NCBI GenBank assembly: GCA_947461185.1
Contig: CANHJY010000150.1
Span: 1-5,305, forward strand
From: Flavobacteriales bacterium
GTDB taxonomy: Bacteria; Bacteroidota; Bacteroidia; Flavobacteriales_D; Crocinitomicaceae
DNA: 5,305 nucleotides
Direction: 5' to 3'
Below, one piece after another: positions 1 through 5,305 of the stretch (position 1 is the stretch's first letter; every line of letters begins with the position of its first letter). Under the pieces are notes generated by a model. It saw only the letters and a program-made list of their open reading frames with translations. It did no database searches and was not told the origin of the DNA. The position numbers and the translations under genes are program-made.

Positions 1-1020
1 GAAGTTACAGATCTCATCAAAATTGTACTGCCATCCTGTAGTTATGTTGGCATCGCAATAATCTGCGTTTCCATAAGATAAGTTGAAATCCCAAATCGGC
101 CCGGCATGCAGTTTTCCATTCCATGCTCCACCGCTTTTGTGTTTATGCATGAAGGAACTTGAACGGAAACCGTCAACAGTGCGTCCTAATTCTTGCAACA
201 AAAAGAAATCATAAAAAGATACTTTATCAATATAGGCTTGATATCCAAAAACGGGATCATCGAATTGTGGGCCCCATATCGCATCTTCAAAATCTCCGAT
301 AAAATCCTCCATATAAGATGCTTGTATAGGATTTAATTCATCAAATTCTGGGTCGTGAAATTGAAAAACAACTTCATTGTTATAATTTGAATTCCAAGAA
401 TAACCAACTTCACCAGTGAGTTTATCCACTTTGACGATATAACCTCCTGTTAATGAATCACCAGCAAGGTCATCCGCATCTAAACGCGCAACATCTACCC
501 TGTTATTGTCGCGTTTTACACGTTCCAACAAAATATATAAACCTTGATACTGACCGTTGATCATCAACTCGCAATACCTCCAATTGGATGCATAATGTCC
601 CATTTTCTGAAAAATATCGAAAGTCATTACATCACGAATCAATGTTTTATCTGGATAAGGCCCATATAATATCCAATCGTTTTCAATAGGCAAACCCAAC
701 AAAGGAACATTATAGTTTAATCCAAGGGCATCTTGGGTTTCAAAACCGTAACTCTTTTTTGGATATTGTTGTGATGTTGAACCACGCACCTCAATGGCAA
801 TTTTACCGTTGTAATTGTTATATGGATTCACCAAATAATTTCGAACTCCCGGACCATTATCAATTACACCCATATCGCAAACTATACGCGTAACATCATT
901 AATTTGTTGACCAACAGGAGTTGTTATAACTACAATTGGAAGATTGGAATCTGTAAAAGTTACTTGAGCATTTAAATTTGATAAAACGAGGAATACGAAT
1001 AAAAACAATAGGTTTTTCAT
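1..1020 (-). CDS. Secreted CotH-family (spore-coat CotH kinase-like) protein, C-terminus cut by the window edge
   Basis: The frame is open for 340 codons from the ATG at 1020 to the window edge, with no stop. Residues 1-18 form a signal peptide: Lys at position 2, a hydrophobic core, and a likely cut after NA before Q19. The mature part carries CotH-family hallmarks in order: EVRGSTSQQYPKKSYGFE (77-94, with the family's conserved Lys), DWILYGPYPDKTLIRD (115-130), RYCELMINGQYQGLYILLER (148-167), GGYIVKVDK (192-200), VDGFR (282-286) and GPIWDFNLSYGNADYC (307-322). CotH proteins have an atypical protein-kinase fold, and Bacillus CotH phosphorylates coat proteins. By analogy D283 and D311 are the likely catalytic-loop and metal-binding Asp; this is inferred. 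Targets of Bacteroidota members are not known to me. Such proteins often end in a type IX secretion sorting domain, which would lie outside the window. The gene starts 72 bp after the response regulator, same strand. Family call is firm; function is not. Confidence 0.93.
   Translation of the reverse strand, partial: MKNLLFLFVFLVLSNLNAQVTFTDSNLPIVVITTPVGQQINDVTRIVCDMGVIDNGPGVRNYLVNPYNNYNGKIAIEVRGSTSQQYPKKSYGFETQDALGLNYNVPLLGLPIENDWILYGPYPDKTLIRDVMTFDIFQKMGHYASNWRYCELMINGQYQGLYILLERVKRDNNRVDVARLDADDLAGDSLTGGYIVKVDKLTGEVGYSWNSNYNNEVVFQFHDPEFDELNPIQASYMEDFIGDFEDAIWGPQFDDPVFGYQAYIDKVSFYDFFLLQELGRTVDGFRSSSFMHKHKSGGAWNGKLHAGPIWDFNLSYGNADYCDANITTGWQYNFDEICNF
967..1020 (-). other. Signal peptide of the CotH-like protein
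   Basis: The first 18 residues (MKNLLFLFVFLVLSNLNA) have one early Lys, an uninterrupted hydrophobic run at about residues 4-13, a polar stretch, and an Asn-Ala end followed by Gln. This is a standard Sec signal for signal peptidase I, of the form common in Bacteroidota exported proteins. There is no Cys just after the cut site, so it is not a lipoprotein signal. The protein therefore probably acts in the periplasm or outside the cell. The exact cut position is predicted by eye. Confidence 0.85.
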
Positions 1021-1092
1021 TATTGAAAAATTGGAATTTTTTCTAAACAATTAAGAGAAGCTAAAATTAATATTTTTAATCACCCTGTTACT
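1021..1092 (-). other. Short AT-rich intergenic gap between the response regulator and CotH-like genes
   Basis: These 72 bases are strongly AT-rich and hold no open frame of note. I see no GC-rich hairpin followed by a T run, so no intrinsic terminator is supported. TAATTTTA on the minus strand (about 1060 region) is one base from the Bacteroidota -7 consensus TAnnTTTG, but I find no TTG at the expected distance upstream. There is no clear Shine-Dalgarno sequence before the CotH start, which is usual for the phylum. Read-through from the signalling genes and a separate weak promoter are both possible. Confidence 0.5.
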
Positions 1093-1509
1093 TTAGTCTG
1101 GGCGGTCTTCAGAAATTTTATCGATCAATGGCTTAACCACTTCAAATAAATCGGATTCACTCCATGGTTTGGCAATATACTTCTCCAGTAAATGGTCTTC
1201 TTTTAATTCACCAACGACCAAATCATTAGCTTGACCTGAAAGCATAATACATGAAATCCAAGGATATTTTTTCTTGAGTTTACGAATGAGTTCAGCACCA
1301 TTCATTTCAGGCATTTGATAATCAACAATAATGAAAACCAAGTTGACACCAAAATCGATTAACTCTTCAATATGTTTCTCAACCTCTTTAGGCTTTGAAT
1401 ACGTTTCAATAAAGGTTGTTTTTGTATCAATGACCTTTCTAAGTTGAAAACTCAACAAAGATGTGATTAGTGGGTCGTCGTCAATACAAACTACAGCGTA
1501 TTTATGCAT
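1093..1509 (-). CDS. Single-domain response regulator (CheY-like receiver, KPW type)
   Basis: This 138-residue protein is one receiver (REC) domain and nothing more. All landmarks are present: the acidic cluster D10-D11-D12 for Mg2+, the phosphoacceptor D63 at the end of a beta strand (IIVDYQMPEMNG, 60-71), the conserved Ser S91 in IMLSGQ, and K114 followed by P115 and W116. The KPW ending is common in receivers of hybrid kinases and HD-GYP regulators. After K114 there is only the last helix and a short charged tail, so no DNA-binding or enzyme domain exists. It should take phosphate from the PAS/GAF kinase encoded just upstream, whose 3' end overlaps its start by 8 bp. It then probably acts by protein contact or as a relay step; the target is unknown. 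The start at 1509 places the first beta strand right at the N-terminus, as expected. The cognate pairing is inferred from the overlap. Confidence 0.97.
   Translation of the reverse strand: MHKYAVVCIDDDPLITSLLSFQLRKVIDTKTTFIETYSKPKEVEKHIEELIDFGVNLVFIIVDYQMPEMNGAELIRKLKKKYPWISCIMLSGQANDLVVGELKEDHLLEKYIAKPWSESDLFEVVKPLIDKISEDRPD
1502..1509 (-). promoter_or_regulatory. Stop-start overlap suggesting translational coupling of kinase and response regulator
   Basis: On the minus strand the bases ATGCATAA hold the ATG of the response regulator (1509-1507) and the TAA of the kinase (1504-1502), in different frames. Ribosomes ending the kinase stop within a few bases of the next start, so coupled translation is likely and would tie the amounts of the two proteins together. 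I see no strong ribosome binding site of its own for the regulator in the kinase's last codons. Coupling is inferred from the arrangement. Confidence 0.65.
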
Positions 1510-4500
1510 GATCTAAAACACTTGTTGCATCAAAGGTAACAATAAAAGAGGTAAAATCATCATTCGAACTCAATCGAATTTTTGCGCCATGTTCTTCAAT
1601 TACTTTTTTAACAATACTCAATCCCAATCCTGTTCCATTGGAACTGCTTTTTGTGGTGAAGAACTTTTCAAATATCTTATCTTGAATATCAACTGGAATC
1701 ATTTTACCACTATTGGTAATAGCAACCTCGATATTGTTCCCAATTAACCTGCCTGAGATAAGGAGTTGTCCTCTCTCACCAATGGCATCAATCGCATTTT
1801 TAATGAGATTTGACCACAATTGGTACAATTTGGTTTCATAACCGAAAACTGTTAGCGTTTCAGAAACATCAAAATGTAAATCAATATTGGCTCTCAAATG
1901 ATGATTAAAAACATTAAGCACCGTTCTCAAATTATCCTTCAGATTAACTTCTGTTTTCTCCAAATTTCCACCTTCTTTGAGGTAGAATCTCAAATTTCTA
2001 ATAACTGATGCAGACTTATCACCAGCCTCTAAAACGGTATCTACAAAAGTTCTAACACTTTGAATGTGATAAATCAAATCAATAAAATCGTAGCTATTGG
2101 GTGCATGGATAACTTTATCTATTATTTCCGGTTCATCTTCTAAAATTCTCGCCTTAACCAATGCCGCAGCCATTTTATCAGCTTCTTTTAACTCAGGATA
2201 ATTCGAGTTGAGGAACGCTGAGAGCTGCTTAGTTTCGCGCATCATTTGTAAGCCCCCAACAAACATTTGCACATTCAATTGGGTTGATCGGTTACATGAA
2301 AAATGTAATTGTTCAATATCACATTTTTCAATTACAGACTTAAACAAATTTTCTAGTGTGTAACGAATACTTTCGGCTCCTACCTTTATTGCACCAATTG
2401 GGGTATTCAAGTCATGAGTAATTCCTGCAGTAATTTCCCCAATCATTGCCAATTTATCCTGATTAGACATCATTTGGGTTAGTTCGTTATTCTTGGCAGT
2501 TTTCTCCGCAACAGCGCGCTCAAGTCCTTCATTAATGTCTACATATTTTTTATTGGCTTCCTCAATTTGATTAATAAATTCAATGCGCTTATAGATGTTA
2601 ACAATCATTTGCGCGAACAGCTCTAAAATAATTTTATCAGATTCTGTAAAAACGCGAATAGATCTTACCGAATCAAAACCAATAAAACCGATGCAATGAT
2701 TTCCATCCATCATCGGTAAAGCAATTAAACTCCTTATGTCTTGTACTTCTAAAAGTGTTTTAAATTCGCTTGGCTCTAGGTCTTCAACGGAAGGAACATC
2801 CATTATTTCACCCTTGAAATGGACCTCAATCCATCTCGGAACAACATCAAATGGAATATCTTGAAGTTCTTCTATTTGTGGGGCAATGCCTTCTCTGCAC
2901 CATTCATAAGTATTATTGGTTGTTTGCTTTTCATGATTATAATCGAAAATATAAGAACGATCCGCATTCACAAATTGCCCAATTTCTTCAAGTGCTTCAT
3001 TTATTTCTGCATCCAAATTGGCCGGTTCCAAATTGATTAACCTCGCACCTGTTCGAATTAATAAATCTTGGAGTTTAACCTGCTTTTGAATAATCCATTC
3101 GTTTTCTTTTGCATGGGATATTTCTTGCCTTATTGACATAAATTCATAAGGCTCTCCATTTTCATCCAATATGGGATAAATAACCGAATTTACCCAATAA
3201 TAAGAACCATCTTTACGCTTATTTTTTACTTCAGCTTGCCAAGTTTTGCCAGCATAAATAGTCGCATACATTTGATTCCAAAAGTCCTTGGTATGGTAAC
3301 CCGAATTGATAATTCTGTGATTTGAACCAATTAACTCATCCAAACTGTAACCGGAAGTTTTACAGAAATTCTCATTGGCATTAATTATTGTTCCTGTTTT
3401 GTTAGTAACTGAAACCAAAGAACTTGCATTAACAGCGGCTGTTAAATCCTGAACGAATTTATTGTTTTCATTTAATATTTCCTGAGCTTTTTTCTTTTCT
3501 GAAATATCTCTCGATGAGGAAATCACATAAGTTTTACCATCAAATTCTCGCGGGATAACAGTTATTTCAACTGGTATTTCAACTCCCGTAACAACATTTT
3601 TATTTACTGTTTCAATAGTAATCTTTTCATTTTTTTTAAGCTCTTCTATGTGATTTGTCCAATCTTCAAGCGTGTGAAACAAACCTTCAATTTCAAATAC
3701 CGAGTGTTCTTTGGTTTCTTCTTGTGGAATACCTAAACGGTCACATGCTGTTTTATTTAAAAAAACGAAATTTCCAGTTTCATCAACTACCTGAATGGCA
3801 TCAGAAGTTTGATCTAGGAAGAAGGCAAGTCGTTCTAAATCTTTTTTCTGATTGGCTAGTTTTTGATTAGATTCACTTAAATCAGTAACGTCCAGTAAAG
3901 TCCCTTCTAGAATACCTACATCCTTTGATTGGGTATAAGTGACATTCATTAGTAACTGAATATATTTGCCATCATTTCTTACATTCTGAATCAAGAAATT
4001 GTGTAGACTGCCTTTTTCTTTCAAAAGTTTAATGTATGCTTCCCTAGCTTCAAGACTTGGATAAAAACTTGTAGACTTGTGTGTTTCTAAATCTTCAGCA
4101 GAGTCAAAACCAAATATTCTAGCATAAGCATTATTAATTTCGAGAATGTCCCCTTTTTCAGTCGTTCGAAAAACACCTGCCATGTTATTTTCAAAGAGCG
4201 ATTTGTAGCGTTCCTCATTTAATTTGGCTTGTTCTTGAGCAATTTTTACCGGTGAAATATCAATTCCATAACCCATTACACCAATGAGTTTATTTTTGGG
4301 ATTAAAAATCGGTGAAAATCTTCTTAATACTGTTTTAATTGACCCATCCGCTTGTTGGTGAGCATCTTCCCATGTTGAAGTTGATTCACTTTTAAAAACT
4401 TCTTGGAAAAGTTGATGACGTTCTTCCGCCATTTTGGTGTCAAGACCACGAAATTCACAATAGTCAAAATCTGTTTTACCAATTAAAAAGTCTCTAACCT

Positions 4501-5002
4501 CATTATTCTTAACTGCAGCAGGATTCAAATAAACGTATTTATGGTCCAAGTCAAAAACACCAATGTCAGAAGGGAGGTTATATAAAACGGACAATAGAAA
4601 ATCACTCAAATTTAAATCCTTATCAATGTTTTTTATTAAATCTTCGGCAATTTGGTTGCTCTGGTGATAAGATCTCGAGATTGTCGTCTTGCAATAAATA
4701 TACGTTTCATTCAATATGGAAAATTGAACCTGAATTTGATGATGTTCTTTAAGAATACTTGATTCAAGCTGTACCTTTTGATCCGTATTGAAAGTCTTAC
4801 CGTTAATTAAACTTTGTAGTTCAAGATTCTTGTTGTCAAACAATTCGAATAAAGAATGGCCAATTGGGTTTTCAAGATGAAGTGAACAATTAAAATCGGC
4901 TCCTGAGGCTACAATTATACCTTTAGTATCAATAATAAAATCAGTCGGATAGACTGATTCTAACATTTTCACATATGGATCAAGGAAATTGTCATTATTC
5001 AT
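1502..5002 (-). CDS. Cytoplasmic multi-PAS/GAF sensor histidine kinase with an enlarged phosphoacceptor domain
   Basis: The 1166-residue protein has no signal peptide or membrane segment, so it senses inside the cell. Rough domain order: degenerate PAS1 (8-110); PAS2 (135-252), of a type I associate with Bacteroidota kinases; PAS3 (262-375); PAS4 (388-503); PAS5 (515-630), with GYSLDELIG, NHRIINSGYH and a KDGSYYW strand, resembling the Aer-like PAS group; GAF (about 660-803); coiled coil (805-850); H-box GEITAGITHDLNTP (855-868) with phosphoacceptor H863; an extra helical stretch (about 885-980); second dimerisation helix (about 981-1012); HATPase_c with N-box N1069 (NLIKNAIDAI), F-box FEKFFTTK (1111-1118) and G2 box GTGLGLSI (1123-1130). 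The G1 box reads TNSG (1096-1099), with Asn in place of the usual Asp. Short charged helices link the PAS domains. The partner is presumably the overlapping receiver gene. No ligand can be assigned: PAS5 lacks the Aer RHPDMP motif, so flavin binding is only a possibility. Confidence 0.97.
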   Translation of the reverse strand: MNNDNFLDPYVKMLESVYPTDFIIDTKGIIVASGADFNCSLHLENPIGHSLFELFDNKNLELQSLINGKTFNTDQKVQLESSILKEHHQIQVQFSILNETYIYCKTTISRSYHQSNQIAEDLIKNIDKDLNLSDFLLSVLYNLPSDIGVFDLDHKYVYLNPAAVKNNEVRDFLIGKTDFDYCEFRGLDTKMAEERHQLFQEVFKSESTSTWEDAHQQADGSIKTVLRRFSPIFNPKNKLIGVMGYGIDISPVKIAQEQAKLNEERYKSLFENNMAGVFRTTEKGDILEINNAYARIFGFDSAEDLETHKSTSFYPSLEAREAYIKLLKEKGSLHNFLIQNVRNDGKYIQLLMNVTYTQSKDVGILEGTLLDVTDLSESNQKLANQKKDLERLAFFLDQTSDAIQVVDETGNFVFLNKTACDRLGIPQEETKEHSVFEIEGLFHTLEDWTNHIEELKKNEKITIETVNKNVVTGVEIPVEITVIPREFDGKTYVISSSRDISEKKKAQEILNENNKFVQDLTAAVNASSLVSVTNKTGTIINANENFCKTSGYSLDELIGSNHRIINSGYHTKDFWNQMYATIYAGKTWQAEVKNKRKDGSYYWVNSVIYPILDENGEPYEFMSIRQEISHAKENEWIIQKQVKLQDLLIRTGARLINLEPANLDAEINEALEEIGQFVNADRSYIFDYNHEKQTTNNTYEWCREGIAPQIEELQDIPFDVVPRWIEVHFKGEIMDVPSVEDLEPSEFKTLLEVQDIRSLIALPMMDGNHCIGFIGFDSVRSIRVFTESDKIILELFAQMIVNIYKRIEFINQIEEANKKYVDINEGLERAVAEKTAKNNELTQMMSNQDKLAMIGEITAGITHDLNTPIGAIKVGAESIRYTLENLFKSVIEKCDIEQLHFSCNRSTQLNVQMFVGGLQMMRETKQLSAFLNSNYPELKEADKMAAALVKARILEDEPEIIDKVIHAPNSYDFIDLIYHIQSVRTFVDTVLEAGDKSASVIRNLRFYLKEGGNLEKTEVNLKDNLRTVLNVFNHHLRANIDLHFDVSETLTVFGYETKLYQLWSNLIKNAIDAIGERGQLLISGRLIGNNIEVAITNSGKMIPVDIQDKIFEKFFTTKSSSNGTGLGLSIVKKVIEEHGAKIRLSSNDDFTSFIVTFDATSVLDHA

Positions 5003-5019
5003 TGTTCAAACATCAATTA

Positions 5020-5305
5020 TTAGCTAATAAGAATAGATTGAAAAAAAATTTCAAGGACTGTTCCTTTTCCAATTTCACTTTTCACCGACCCTTCCAAATT
5101 CGCAATTTTTATACGATTCATCATGTTGGTAATTCCCAGGGTGCCTTTCGGTTGATTCATATCGAATCCTATTCCATGATCATCGATTATGATCTTCACA
5201 ATACCCGCCTCATCTTTATCAAAAGAGACATCGATTCGTTCGGATTGCGAGTACTTTACGCTATTGTTAATGAATTCCTGCATAATCCTGAACAAATTGA
5301 AACGA
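5020..5305 (-). CDS. C-terminal ATPase domain of a NarX/LiaS/DesK-type (HPK7) sensor histidine kinase, 5' end outside the window
   Basis: The frame enters from the right edge (first full codon 5304-5302, Arg) and ends at TAA (5022-5020), giving 94 visible residues. It is an HATPase_c domain of the HisKA_3-associated kind: N-box FRIMQEFINNSVKYS (5-19), G1 box DDHGIGFD (41-48) and G2 region GTLGITNMMNRI (54-65), followed by GSV.SE.GKGT and a closing beta strand. The L-G-I-T-N-M..R form of G2 separates it from HisKA-type kinases such as its neighbour. The TTG at 5295 should not be taken as a start: reading upstream continues R-F-N-L-F-R, the normal lead into an N-box, so the true start lies outside. 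The sensor domain and phosphoacceptor His are not visible. Such kinases usually pair with LuxR/NarL-type regulators; none is in view. The PAS/GAF kinase starts 17 bp downstream, so the two are probably co-transcribed. Confidence 0.93.
   Translation of the reverse strand, partial: RFNLFRIMQEFINNSVKYSQSERIDVSFDKDEAGIVKIIIDDHGIGFDMNQPKGTLGITNMMNRIKIANLEGSVKSEIGKGTVLEIFFQSILIS

Noticed and set aside
1025..1043. Near-perfect inverted repeat GAAAAATT-GG-AATTTTTTC just before the CotH start
   Set aside because: The arms are only A/T apart from the ends and the two-base centre is too tight for a hairpin; in such AT-rich sequence this is expected by chance. An operator role is not supported.
1059..1080. 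AT-rich stem AAAAT-TAAT-ATTTT and a TAATTTTA box as terminator or promoter
   Set aside because: The stem has no G/C pairs and would be unstable, and the -7-like box has no matching TTG at the Bacteroidota spacing.
2819..3040. Plus-strand open frames (2819-3040 and 2851-3036) of 61-73 codons
   Set aside because: They lie inside the GAF-encoding part of the kinase gene on the opposite strand, have Phe/Ile/Cys-rich translations without family features, and no sign of their own start signals.
3655..3870. Plus-strand open frame of 71 codons
   Set aside because: It is antisense to the PAS4 region of the kinase gene; its translation matches no domain I recognise and looks like a by-product of the coding strand.
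4999..5013. Four-codon minus-strand frame ATG TTT GAA CAA TGA whose stop overlaps the kinase start codon
   Set aside because: It could act as a tiny leader frame coupling translation, but so short a frame arises easily by chance in AT-rich DNA and nothing else supports it.
5293..5295. TTG as the start codon of a 91-residue protein at the right edge
   Set aside because: The reading frame continues upstream to the edge with residues R-F-N that fit the lead into a kinase N-box, so this is an internal Leu codon of a longer gene.

Overview
The window is AT-rich, and every gene I can support lies on the minus strand. It reads as a piece of a Bacteroidota chromosome, most likely Flavobacteriales. 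The reasons are a long, fully cytoplasmic histidine kinase with many PAS domains, a secreted CotH-family protein of the Bacteroidota type (GPIWDFN...GNADYC), A/T-rich leaders without clear Shine-Dalgarno sequences, and AT-biased codon use. The taxonomic call is inference from family style, not from a marker gene.

In the direction of transcription (high to low coordinates) the layout is: (1) the C-terminal end of a NarX/LiaS/DesK-like (HPK7-type) histidine kinase, cut by the right window edge; (2) after a 17-bp gap, a complete 1166-residue kinase with about five PAS domains, one GAF domain, a coiled coil, a dimerisation/phosphoacceptor domain carrying an extra helical insert, and an HATPase_c domain; (3) overlapping the end of that gene by 8 bp, a complete single-domain response regulator of 138 residues; (4) after a 72-bp gap, the first 340 residues of a secreted CotH-like kinase-fold protein that runs off the left edge.

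The PAS/GAF kinase and the receiver protein are very probably a cognate pair, translated in a coupled way. The receiver has no output domain, so its signal must pass through a protein contact or a phosphorelay to something not in this window. The upstream HPK7-type kinase is close enough to share the transcript, which would put two kinases of different classes in one operon. The CotH gene has the same orientation but is separated by a longer gap; whether it belongs to the signalling operon cannot be settled here.

There is no RNA gene, mobile element, CRISPR array or convincing terminator. I see no clearly new system. The points most worth a second look are the insert inside the kinase's phosphoacceptor domain, the Asp-to-Asn change in its G1 box, the HNOBA-like first PAS domain, and the orphan-style receiver.
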